Positions 16,295-24,261 of a DNA stretch of 64,000 nt are shown here, piece after piece. The DNA is taken from positions 248,001 to 312,000 of the forward strand of contig JAEYWP010000030.1 in assembly GCA_023428905.1 (NCBI GenBank), read 5' to 3'. The DNA is from Verrucomicrobiota bacterium (lineage in GTDB: Bacteria > Verrucomicrobiota > Verrucomicrobiia > Opitutales > Opitutaceae). Both the position numbers and the translations under genes were made by a program. The notes beneath the pieces were generated by a model. That model was not told the DNA's origin, did no database searches, and saw only the letters and a program-made list of their open reading frames with translations. Numbering within the stretch: the first letter of the stretch is position 1; each line of letters starts with the position of its first letter.

Positions 16295-19200
16295 ATGGGC
16301 CTTGCGAGCGTCTTATCGCGCCGGTGGTCGTTTCGAACCTGCGTGCTGCTGGGAGCCGTGGCGCTGGTGATGGCTCTGCTTTTTGCCGTCGTATTGCTCG
16401 TCCAGCTGTCGGACCGACGCCAGGCGCGGGACCTAGGCCTGGCCTTGCTGCGCCAGAAGCTCGCGCAGATCGACAGCCGCACCGAGGCGCTCCTCGGCAC
16501 CGCCGTGCGCCAGGGCCGGCTGTGCCTGGAAGTCACTCCACCCGAGGGCTTCACCAGCGACGGAGCCCGCGCCGCCCTGGAGCGGCTCCTGTCCGGGTTC
16601 GTCCTCCAGCCCGACTTTTCCTACCTCGGGTACGCCAGCCAGTCGACCGGTGAATACGCCATGCTGGAGCGCACGCCCCGGGGCGAACTGCGGTTTCGGG
16701 AGTATGTCGCCCTGCCTGGCGGGGAGCGGGTGATCCGGGACTACCATGTCGTCGGCAGCCGCCTGGTGCCGGATCGTGTGTACCCGCACGATGGTTACGA
16801 CCCGCGTTCGCGTCCCTTCTATCTCCAGGCCAGGGCGGCGGGCCGCGCCGTCTGGACACCGTCGTATCCGTTTGTTGGTAACGACCGGCGGGCGTCGGCC
16901 CCCGGGGTCACCTACGCGCTGCCGGTGTTTGGCGGCGGCGGCGAGCTGGTCGGCGTCTGGGACGTTGATTTTGACACCCTGGCACTGTCGGCCTTCCTGC
17001 GGGCGCAGCGGGAAAAGGCGGTGGAGGCGCTGGTCCTCGAGCAGCAGCCCGGTGGGAGCTGGACGGTGCTGGCCCACCCGCGGCTGACGGAGGAGTCGGC
17101 CCCGTCCGTCGCGGGCGCGCGGCCGCTGGACGACCCGTTGGTGGGGCGGCTCCTCGACGAGGTGGGCTCGGCCCCGGAGGGCGGAGCGGTGCAACTGGCG
17201 GAACTGCGCGCCGGTGGTGAACGCCACCTCGCTCTCTGGAACCGCCTTGCGGGGGAGAACACGCCGCCCTGGGCGCTCGCGGTGGTGATCCCGAGCGACT
17301 TTGCCTCACTCCAGCTGAAGGCGGAGACGCCCTTCTGGGGCCTGACCGTCTTCAGCGTCATGGCCGGCTGCGTCCTGCTTTCGATCGGCCTTGCCCGACT
17401 TGTGGCCAAACCGGTGGAGCGTCTGCGCGCGGCGGTGGAGGGGCTGACGGAAGCTTCCGGAGCGCATGAAGTGCGGGTCGACGGACCGGAGGAGGTGGCG
17501 CGGCTTGCCGCAGCCTACAACCGGATGGTCGCGTCCGTGGTCGCCCGCGAGCAGCAGCTGCGGGCGGCGAATGAGACGCTCGAGGGCGAAATCGGCGAGC
17601 GCCGCCGCCGAGAGGCGGAGTTGGAGGCGATTTTCGCGCATGCCCCGGTGGAGTTGTGGGCGGTGGATGCGGAGGGGCGATACACCATGATGAGCGAGCG
17701 CTTGCGGGAGCGTCTCGGCAATCTCAGGGGACGCCGGCCGGATGATCCGGAACTCGCGCTGCCCGATGGCGCCGCCTACGCAGAGAACAACCGTCGGGCC
17801 CTCCTGGGCGAGACGCTGCGCGGCGAGTCCGCCGAACAGCGCGGCGGACGCCACGTCCATTTTCACTGGATACTGGCGCCGGTGCGTTCACATGGGGCAG
17901 TCACGGGTGCGCTCGGGGTCAGCCTCGATGTGACGGAGCGGCGCCGCGCGGAGGACGCGCTCGTCCAGAGCCAGCAACGCCTTAAGCTCCACCTGGAGAA
18001 CACGCCCCTGGCCGTGATCGACTGGAGCACGGACTTCCGGGTGCTTTCGTGGAATCCGGCGGCGGAGGCGGTGTTCGGCTGGCCCGCCGCCAGCGCGCTC
18101 GGGCAGAACGGCCTCTTCCTCTTCCCACCGGAAGAGCAGGCCGACGTCATCCGCTCGTGGGCCGAACTGCTCCACCGGCGCGGAAATCTCCGGGACTATG
18201 CCAAGAACCGGACCCGCGACGGTGTCCTGATCGACTGCGAGTGGTATCATACCGTGATCACCGACGACGCGGGCGGCGTGATTGGCGTATCGTCGCTGGT
18301 CCTGGACGTGTCCCAACGGATCAGCGCGGAGCGACTCTTCCTCGAATCGGAGCAGCGTTTTGTCACCGCGTTCCGCGACAGCCCCGTGGCCAAGATGATC
18401 TCGCGTCTCTCCGATGGGCGCGTGCTCGATGTGAATGAGCGGTTCCTGCAAATGGTACGCCTGCGGCGCGAGGAGGTGGTGGGGCGGACGACCCTGGAGT
18501 TGAACCTCTGGCGCGACCCCGCCTTGCGACAGAAGATGGTCCAGGAAATCGAGCGGCACGGCGAGGTCACCGATTACGAATATTCGATCCCCGTCTCCGG
18601 TGCGGAGCCGGTCGATGTCTTGATATCCGCCGCGGCCGTGCCCCTGGGGACCGAGCTGTGCCTGCTGGTCACGTTCATCGACCACACCAAACGCAAGGCT
18701 GCGGAAACGGCCCTGCGCGATCAGGAGCAGTTTCTCTCCACCTTGATCAGCCACCTGCCCGGAATGGTGTACCGGTGCCGCTACGGCCAGGCGGGCTGCG
18801 CCCTGACCTTTGTCAGCGAGGGTGCGGCGGCCCTGACGGGACGCCGACCCGAAACCTTGGTCACGGACGGTCCGGGCCACCTCTGGCAGTGTATCCACCC
18901 GGAGGATCGCGAGAACCGGACTGCCCGGATTGCGGAGGCATTCGCGGAAGGCCGCCGCTGGTTTTCCAATGAGTTCCGGTTGCTCCACCGTGACGGGGAG
19001 GAGCGATGGGTCTGGGAACGGGGCGAGGGGATGGCCGACGCCGCCGGCCAGGTGGACAGCCTGGTCGCCTTTGTCACCGACATTACCGACCGGAAGCGTG
19101 CGGAGGAGGAGATTCTCAAACTGAACCTCAGCCTGGAGGGGCGGGTGCGCGAGCGGACCCGCGAGCTGGCAGGTGCCAACGAAAAGTTGAAGGAGCTGGA

Positions 19201-19906
19201 CCGCCTGAAGTCGGAGTTTCTCGCCACCATGAGTCATGAGCTCCGCACTCCGCTCAACTCCATCATCGGTTTCAGCAGCCTCCTGGGCCAGGGCATCGCG
19301 GGCCCGCTCAACCCCGAGCAGCGAAAGCAGATCGAGATCGTCAACGGCTCCGCCCGTCACCTGCTCAGCCTGATCAATGACCTGCTCGATCTTTCGCGGA
19401 TCGAATCGGGCCGGGTGGAGCTTTACCCCGAGACCTTTGAAATCGAGGACGTCGTGCACCAGGTGCAGGCGGTCCTCTCCCCTCTGGTCGCCCAGAAGGG
19501 GCTCTCCTTTGACCTCGACCTGGCCGCGGTGCCGCCGCTGCACACCGACCGCAAGCGCGTGTACCAGGTGGTCCTCAACCTGGCGAACAACGCGGTCAAG
19601 TTCACCGACAAGGGCGCCGTCCGCATTTCCTGTGAAGCCTGGGAGGAGGGCGTTCGTGTCAGCGTCACGGATACGGGTATCGGCATCCGTGAGGAACAGT
19701 TGCCCATGCTTTTTGAAGCCTTCCGCCAGCTGGACGGTTCGGCACGCCGCGTCTACGAAGGCACCGGACTCGGTCTGCACCTGTGCCGGAAGCTGCTGGA
19801 CCTCCTGGGCGGGCGGATCGACGTACGCAGTCGCTTTGGACACGGCTCCACCTTCATCGTGTGGCTGCCGCGGCAGGCGCCGGCCCCCGCACCTCTTCGC
19901 TCATGA
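16295..19906 (+). CDS. membrane sensor histidine kinase (Cache-HAMP-4xPAS-HisKA-HATPase)
   Basis: A 1203-residue sensor kinase. Two transmembrane helices (about residues 14-38 and 347-370) flank a ~300-residue periplasmic domain with a double-Cache-like pattern (DPRSRPFYLQARAAGRAVW). HAMP follows (to about 425), then a coiled coil. Four PAS domains begin at about 441, 562, 684 and 809, the last with a PAC-like WVWERGEGMAD segment. A coiled linker leads to HisKA with the phospho-acceptor His in SEFLATMSHELRTPLNSI, then an HATPase with NLANNAVKFTD (N box) and DTGIGI (G1). There is no receiver domain of its own; the next gene, overlapping by four bases, encodes one. The signal is unknown; Cache domains usually bind small extracellular metabolites. 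Confidence 0.93.
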   Translation: MGLASVLSRRWSFRTCVLLGAVALVMALLFAVVLLVQLSDRRQARDLGLALLRQKLAQIDSRTEALLGTAVRQGRLCLEVTPPEGFTSDGARAALERLLSGFVLQPDFSYLGYASQSTGEYAMLERTPRGELRFREYVALPGGERVIRDYHVVGSRLVPDRVYPHDGYDPRSRPFYLQARAAGRAVWTPSYPFVGNDRRASAPGVTYALPVFGGGGELVGVWDVDFDTLALSAFLRAQREKAVEALVLEQQPGGSWTVLAHPRLTEESAPSVAGARPLDDPLVGRLLDEVGSAPEGGAVQLAELRAGGERHLALWNRLAGENTPPWALAVVIPSDFASLQLKAETPFWGLTVFSVMAGCVLLSIGLARLVAKPVERLRAAVEGLTEASGAHEVRVDGPEEVARLAAAYNRMVASVVAREQQLRAANETLEGEIGERRRREAELEAIFAHAPVELWAVDAEGRYTMMSERLRERLGNLRGRRPDDPELALPDGAAYAENNRRALLGETLRGESAEQRGGRHVHFHWILAPVRSHGAVTGALGVSLDVTERRRAEDALVQSQQRLKLHLENTPLAVIDWSTDFRVLSWNPAAEAVFGWPAASALGQNGLFLFPPEEQADVIRSWAELLHRRGNLRDYAKNRTRDGVLIDCEWYHTVITDDAGGVIGVSSLVLDVSQRISAERLFLESEQRFVTAFRDSPVAKMISRLSDGRVLDVNERFLQMVRLRREEVVGRTTLELNLWRDPALRQKMVQEIERHGEVTDYEYSIPVSGAEPVDVLISAAAVPLGTELCLLVTFIDHTKRKAAETALRDQEQFLSTLISHLPGMVYRCRYGQAGCALTFVSEGAAALTGRRPETLVTDGPGHLWQCIHPEDRENRTARIAEAFAEGRRWFSNEFRLLHRDGEERWVWERGEGMADAAGQVDSLVAFVTDITDRKRAEEEILKLNLSLEGRVRERTRELAGANEKLKELDRLKSEFLATMSHELRTPLNSIIGFSSLLGQGIAGPLNPEQRKQIEIVNGSARHLLSLINDLLDLSRIESGRVELYPETFEIEDVVHQVQAVLSPLVAQKGLSFDLDLAAVPPLHTDRKRVYQVVLNLANNAVKFTDKGAVRISCEAWEEGVRVSVTDTGIGIREEQLPMLFEAFRQLDGSARRVYEGTGLGLHLCRKLLDLLGGRIDVRSRFGHGSTFIVWLPRQAPAPAPLRS

Positions 19907-20274
19907 GCCGCATCCTGATCATCGAGGATAATCACCCCAACCGTTACCTCTCGCGCTTCCTTCTGGAGGCAAACGGGCTGGAGGTGATCGAAGCCGTCAA
20001 TGGACGAGAGGGCATCCGCACCGCCTGTGAACAGAAGCCGGACCTAATCATCATGGACATCGAGATGCCGGAGATGGACGGCTACGAGGCGGCGACCTAC
20101 CTGCTGCAATGTCCGGAAACGGCGCGCATCCCGATTATCGCGGCTACTTCTTACGCGCTGCCGGGAGACCGCGCTCGCGCAGCGGGCGTCGGTTTCGCAG
20201 ACTACATCGAGAAACCCTTTGAACCGGGCGAGTTTATCGCCCGTGTGCTGAAATTGTTACCCCCACGCCCATGA
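19903..20274 (+). CDS. single-domain response regulator (CheY/DivK-like)
   Basis: A 123-residue stand-alone receiver domain. The acidic pocket is IEDN, the phospho-acceptor Asp lies in LIIMDIEMPEMDG, the switch Thr/Ser region is IAATSYA and the conserved Lys is in IEKPF. The pattern is closest to DivK-like receivers (KPDLIIMDIEMPEMDGYEA). With no output domain, it must act by protein contact or as a phosphate relay. Its start overlaps the kinase stop (ATGA) and its stop overlaps the next kinase start (ATGA). It is well placed to pass phosphate between the two kinases. Confidence 0.93.
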   Translation: MSRILIIEDNHPNRYLSRFLLEANGLEVIEAVNGREGIRTACEQKPDLIIMDIEMPEMDGYEAATYLLQCPETARIPIIAATSYALPGDRARAAGVGFADYIEKPFEPGEFIARVLKLLPPRP

Positions 20275-22442
20275 GAGTTCTCGTTGCGGATGACCATGCA
20301 CCGAACCGGCGGCTGCTGCACCAGTTTTTCACCGCGCTCGGCCATGAGGTGATTGAAGCCTGTGACGGAGAAGACGGCTGGCGCCTGGTGCGGTCGGTGC
20401 CGGTCGACGTGGTGGTATCGGATGCCTTGATGCCGCGGATGGATGGGTTCCAGTTCTGCCGTAATCTCAAGGCCCACCCCGAACTGTTTCGCGTTCCTTT
20501 CCTGTTCTACACCGCGACCTACACCGATCCGGCGGACGAGCAGTTTGCCCGGAGGATCGGGGCCAATGACTTTCTCCTCAAGCCGTCGGAGCTATCGGAG
20601 CTGGTGAAGCGGATCGAGCGCTCCCTGCTGCCCGAGCAGCGCACGCAAGCCCCAGCACGTGACGAAACGGACACGGGAGTTGAGGTTTTGGAGGAATACA
20701 CGCGGCGCCTCTCCATCCGGCTGGAGGCGAAGGTCGCAGAGCTCGAACGCGCCAATGCAGCCTTGCGCGAATCGGACCAGGCGGTGCGCCGCCTCAATGA
20801 CAACCTCTCCGCCACCGTGAAGGCCTTGGAGCGCCAGGTCGCGGAGCGGCTGACCGCCGAGGCATCCCTGCGCAAGCGGACCGAGATGCTCCGCAATGCC
20901 CAGGCGGTGGGGCGGATCGGAAGTTGGGAACGCCGCCCCGGGAGCCAGACGGCGGAGTGTTCGCGGGAGGTCTGCCGGATCTTCGGCCTGCCCGCGCAGG
21001 AGGGTGAGGTCCCTATCGCGACTTTGCTCGATCGGGTGCATCCTGACGACCGTTCACGGGTGGCCACTTTGTATTTTTCGGATGGAGACACTCGGGACGA
21101 GGCGGAGGAGGAGCATCGCATTCTGCTCTCGGACGGAGAGGCGCGGCAGGTTGTGGTCCGGCGCGCGGTGTTTCGAGACACGGCGGGCGGCGGGGCGACC
21201 CACCTCGGAATCGTGCAGGACGTCACGGAGCGCAAGGAGGCCGAGCAGCAGCGCGCGCGCCTCGAGTCTCAGCTGCTCCAGTCGCAGAAGATGGAGGCGA
21301 TCGGCACATTGGCGGGGGGGATCGCCCATGATTTCAACAACGTCCTGACCGCGATCCTTGCGAATGCGGAAATGATCACCCTCGAGCTGCCGCGCTACCG
21401 CGTCAGCCCGCAGCTGCACGAAAGTGCCGGTACGATCATGACCGCGGCGGGGCGTGCGAGGGAACTGGTGAAGCAGATCCTGACCTTCAGCCGCCGGCAG
21501 TCGGTTGAGCGCACGCTTCTGGCCCCCGGTCCGGTCGTGCGTGATGCGCTGAAACTCGTGCGTTCCACCCTGGCGCCGGGGTTGACCCTGGAAGTCCATC
21601 TTTCGGATACACCGCAGGTGCTGGCCAACGAGGCGCAGCTGCACCAGGTGATCCTCAACCTCTGCACCAATGCCGCACACGCGGTCGACGCGCGCTCCGG
21701 CGTCATCACGGTGTCGCTCGATGCGTTGGAGGTCGGCCCCGGCAAGCCTCCCGGGGGCACCCCCGCGCTGGGCGAAGGGCGGTACATACGCCTGGCGGTG
21801 CGCGACAACGGCTGCGGCATGGCCTCCCCGACGCTCGCGCGTATTTTTGAGCCCTTCTTCACCACCAAACCGACGGGGGAGGGGACCGGCCTCGGGCTGG
21901 CGGTGGTGCACGGCATCGTTCACGCCCATCAGGGCGTGATCGTGGCTGAGAGCACACCGGGTCAGGGCACGCTTTTCACGGTCTACCTGCCAGCCGCGAA
22001 GGCGGCACCTCAGGCGGACGTCTGTGCACCCTCAAACCAGGCACGCGGAGGCGGCCAGAAGATTCTCTTTGTCGATGATGAGCCCAGTGTCGCAAAAATC
22101 GCCTGTCGCCTGCTGATGCAGCTCGGCTACACCGCGGTCTCCATGACGGATGCGGTGGCGGCGAAGGAGCGGGTGATGAAAGCACCCGCGGAATTTGACC
22201 TGGTGATCACAGACTACCTGATGCCGCGGCTCACCGGGGTTGATCTCGCGGCCGCGATCCGCACCGTCCGTCCCGACCTGCCGATGATTCTGGCGGCGGG
22301 GTTCGGAGGACAGCTCGATGGCGAGGGCGTGAAGGCGCACGGGTTCTGTGACTTCATTTCGAAGCCCTTCACCCTGAAAAGCCTGGCGGATGCGGTCAGC
22401 AGGGCCCTGGCGGAACGCACTGCGGTCGCGCCTTCACCGTAG
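20271..22442 (+). CDS. hybrid histidine kinase (REC-PAS-HisKA-HATPase-REC)
   Basis: A soluble 723-residue hybrid kinase with no transmembrane segment. Residues 1-125 are a receiver (VADDHAPNRR, VVVSDALMPRMDG, LLKPSEL). A coiled coil follows (about 140-205), then a PAS domain (about 205-325, RVHPDDRSRV) and HisKA with LAGGIAHDFNNVLTAI. The HATPase domain has NLCTNAAHAVD, DNGCGM and GEGTGLGLAVVHGIV. Residues 597-715 are a second receiver (FVDDEPSVAK, VITDYLMPRLTG, ISKPF). The N-terminal receiver suggests it is itself switched by phosphate from the upstream kinase. Overlapping ends make the three genes one translationally coupled unit. No DNA-binding output gene is adjacent. Confidence 0.93.
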   Translation: MRVLVADDHAPNRRLLHQFFTALGHEVIEACDGEDGWRLVRSVPVDVVVSDALMPRMDGFQFCRNLKAHPELFRVPFLFYTATYTDPADEQFARRIGANDFLLKPSELSELVKRIERSLLPEQRTQAPARDETDTGVEVLEEYTRRLSIRLEAKVAELERANAALRESDQAVRRLNDNLSATVKALERQVAERLTAEASLRKRTEMLRNAQAVGRIGSWERRPGSQTAECSREVCRIFGLPAQEGEVPIATLLDRVHPDDRSRVATLYFSDGDTRDEAEEEHRILLSDGEARQVVVRRAVFRDTAGGGATHLGIVQDVTERKEAEQQRARLESQLLQSQKMEAIGTLAGGIAHDFNNVLTAILANAEMITLELPRYRVSPQLHESAGTIMTAAGRARELVKQILTFSRRQSVERTLLAPGPVVRDALKLVRSTLAPGLTLEVHLSDTPQVLANEAQLHQVILNLCTNAAHAVDARSGVITVSLDALEVGPGKPPGGTPALGEGRYIRLAVRDNGCGMASPTLARIFEPFFTTKPTGEGTGLGLAVVHGIVHAHQGVIVAESTPGQGTLFTVYLPAAKAAPQADVCAPSNQARGGGQKILFVDDEPSVAKIACRLLMQLGYTAVSMTDAVAAKERVMKAPAEFDLVITDYLMPRLTGVDLAAAIRTVRPDLPMILAAGFGGQLDGEGVKAHGFCDFISKPFTLKSLADAVSRALAERTAVAPSP

Positions 22443-22650
22443 CGGGGCTCTCGCGCCCGCGGGACTGCGGCGTCGCGCGGAACTGCGCCGCCCTGGGGAC
22501 ACGGACCTGAACAGATGCCTCCGGCGACGCACCCACAATGCGTGTCCGGGGCAACGCGCCCCAGTTCATGACCCTGGCGGCGTTCGTCTTCGGCAATCCC
22601 GACTCAAAGATCGGTCTTGGCATCGCCGGTGGGGCCGCAGACTGGGAGGC

Positions 22651-23205
22651 ATGTCCACTGCGTTTCCGCCCTGTCCGTATCTGCCGCTGCCCGAGCGGCC
22701 GATGGATTGGCGCGACGTCCATGCCTTCCGTGAGGAACGTGGCGCGGAGCTTTATCTCGCGCTGCTTCAATACGGAAACGGCCTGTGGCAGCGCGGTCTG
22801 CCGGCCCGTGCATTGCTGTGCCTGGATCGCGCCTTTGGCACGGCGCTCACCGGGGCCGAGCCGGTGCTTGTGCGCTGGCCGCTCCCTTACGATGCGATGG
22901 CCTGGTTGATGGCATCGACGCCGGAGGGTGTTTTTATCGGCAACCCACGGGTGCACTTCCAGCATTATGCCGACCGGATGAACGAGCCTCGGCGGGAGCA
23001 GCGGCGGTGGCGGGCCTGGGCCTGCTGGCAGCTTTCGCGGATTGTGCTTCCGCACCTGAAAGCGGATCCCCGGCACGTCGTTGTCGAGCCGTCGCCGGAG
23101 CGGATTGCGGAGTCGCTGTTTCGCCATGGCCACAACGGGGAGGAGGGACTGTGGACGGCGGCGTGTGCGCGGGCTGCGTTACTGCGTCCACGCCATGTGT
23201 TTTGA
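22651..23205 (+). CDS. conserved-looking protein of unknown function
   Basis: A 184-residue soluble protein I do not recognise as a named family. It has a coding look throughout: PCPYLPLPERPMDWRDVH near the N-terminus, then a helical part (ELYLALLQYGNGLWQRGLPA) reminiscent of a TPR-like helical pair. A run of Trp-rich helix follows (RREQRRWRAWACWQLSRIVL). No signal peptide or membrane segment is present. ATG 22651 is the likely start; GGAGG lies only one base before it, which is unusually close. It follows the signalling operon after a 208-base gap and ends 100 bases before tRNA-Asp. Confidence 0.65.
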   Translation: MSTAFPPCPYLPLPERPMDWRDVHAFREERGAELYLALLQYGNGLWQRGLPARALLCLDRAFGTALTGAEPVLVRWPLPYDAMAWLMASTPEGVFIGNPRVHFQHYADRMNEPRREQRRWRAWACWQLSRIVLPHLKADPRHVVVEPSPERIAESLFRHGHNGEEGLWTAACARAALLRPRHVF

Positions 23206-23255
23206 GCCGTCCGAACCCGCCCCTTTGTAATGTAAAATTTTGCGCGAAAAGAGCG

Positions 23256-23283
23256 TTGACTTGGGTTTTGGCGAACCTACGTT
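23256..23283 (+). promoter_or_regulatory. probable promoter of tRNA-Asp
   Basis: A -35-like TTGACT (23256-23261) and a -10-like TACGTT (23278-23283) are 16 bases apart and end 22 bases before the tRNA 5' end. The -35 box is near consensus and the -10 box is weak, as expected for a sigma-70-type promoter in a high-G+C genome. Confidence 0.55.
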
Positions 23284-23305
23284 CCGCCTCCTTTCCCGAA
23301 ATTTC

Positions 23306-23382
23306 GGGGTGGTAGCTCAGTTGGTTAGAGCGTCTGCCTGTCACGCAGAAGGTCGCGGGTTCGAGTCCCGTCCATCCCGCCA
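23306..23382 (+). tRNA. tRNA-Asp (anticodon GTC)
   Basis: A 77-base cloverleaf with acceptor GGGGTGG/CCATCCC (one G-T pair), discriminator G and encoded CCA. The D-arm is GCTCAGTTGGTTAGAGC. The anticodon stem TCTGC/GCAGA holds loop CTGTCAC, giving anticodon GTC. The T-arm is GCGGG-TTCGAGT-CCCGT. It has its own promoter and a good intrinsic terminator, and its 3' end is duplicated downstream. Confidence 0.97.
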
Positions 23383-23388
23383 GTTTTC

Positions 23389-23413
23389 ACCTCCGGTCCT
23401 CCGGAGGTTTTTT
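23389..23413 (+). terminator. intrinsic terminator of tRNA-Asp
   Basis: An 8-bp stem (ACCTCCGG/CCGGAGGT) with loop TCCT is followed by a run of six T's. It starts seven bases after the tRNA CCA end. Confidence 0.9.
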
Positions 23414-23538
23414 GCGCCCGGAGGGAGGCGCACGACGGACTCGACCCCGCGACTTGGGCGGATCGCTGCGCGATCCTTCGCGGGTGGAAGGCCTCTCGCT
23501 TCGCTCGGTAACGAGTCCCGTCCATCCCGCCAGTTTTC

Positions 23539-23563
23539 ACCTCCGGTCCTCCGGAGGTTTTTT
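23539..23563 (+). terminator. second copy of the tRNA-Asp terminator
   Basis: The stem, loop and T-run are identical to those at 23389-23413, carried along in the duplicated unit. It follows the truncated tRNA copy, so it is either a backup terminator or has no transcript to end. Confidence 0.85.
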
Positions 23564-23698
23564 GTGTCCGGAGGGGGTGCACGACGGACTCGACCCCGCG
23601 GCTAGGGCGGATCGCTGCGCGATCCTTCGCGGGTGGAAGGCCTCTCGCTTCTCGGGTTGGCGCTTGCCTCGGGTGTTCCCGGGAAAAACATCTGCGGC

Positions 23699-24112
23699 AT
23701 GGTCCGCATTTTCGGAGAATATCAGGGTGAGCTGCATTGCATCGCGACCCACGGCCCCTCGGGCCAGGTGCTGGTGACGGATGCGCCCAAGGATAACCAG
23801 GGCAGGGGGGAGGCGTTTTCGCCCACCGACCTTACTGCCACCTCGCTTGCCGTCTGCATGGCTACGATCATGGCCATGGCTGCACGCCGCCACGGCATTG
23901 AACTGCGGGGGATGCGTTATGAGGTGACGAAGGAAATGTCCACCGATGCACCGCGCCGGATCGTGCGCCTGGCCACCACCTTTCACTTGCCGGTGAGCCG
24001 CAGCTCGCTGCCAGAGGGGGTGCTGGAGCAGGCTGCCGCCACCTGCCCGGTGCACCAAAGCCTGCACCCGGCGATCGAAAAGCCGGTCACATTCATCTGG
24101 CCGGAATCCTGA
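23699..24112 (+). CDS. OsmC-family protein
   Basis: A 137-residue protein of the OsmC/Ohr superfamily, thiol-dependent peroxidases that detoxify organic hydroperoxides. The central helix with the first conserved region is FSPTDLTATSLAVCMATIMA, with one Cys. The second Cys lies in ATCPVHQSLHPAIEKPV, as in the YhfA-like branch. The usual OsmC/Ohr pair is present in roughly the right positions, but I cannot tell Ohr from OsmC-like by eye. ATG 23699 opens MVRIFGEY, the first strand; the frame extends upstream into the tRNA-Asp repeat, which is not coding. Confidence 0.87.
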   Translation: MVRIFGEYQGELHCIATHGPSGQVLVTDAPKDNQGRGEAFSPTDLTATSLAVCMATIMAMAARRHGIELRGMRYEVTKEMSTDAPRRIVRLATTFHLPVSRSSLPEGVLEQAAATCPVHQSLHPAIEKPVTFIWPES

Positions 24113-24261
24113 GCGGCGGCCGGTCAGGCGCCCGGTAGCCCCGGACGTCTTGCCGGGGGCACGGAGCGCGGGATGGGCATGATTGCCGCCCTGATCTCAA
24201 ACGAGTGGGACAGCGGGCACTCGCCGTAGATAGGCCGCCAAGGCAGGCTTTGCGCTCTCCC

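Larger units (their letters stand above)
23362..23650 (+). repeat. tandem duplication of tRNA-Asp 3' end and its flank
   Basis: Unit 1 (23362-23501, within a 150-base period) starts in the T-loop of the tRNA and includes the acceptor 3' strand, CCA, terminator, an inverted T-arm copy (23434-23453) and the hairpin GATCGC-TGC-GCGATC. Unit 2 (23512-23650) repeats all of it with few changes, so a partial tRNA 3' half and a second terminator lie downstream. The first 53 bases of the two units are identical. The second inverted T-arm copy is at 23583-23602. Confidence 0.88.

Noticed and set aside
17888..19843. A 651-codon open frame antisense to the sensor kinase.
   Set aside because: It is the complement of a clear multi-domain kinase and shows no recognisable fold.
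23362..23650. Prophage or island attachment site at tRNA-Asp.
   Set aside because: There is no integrase, and the copies are only 150 bases apart with no foreign gene between them; kept instead as a duplication of unknown origin.
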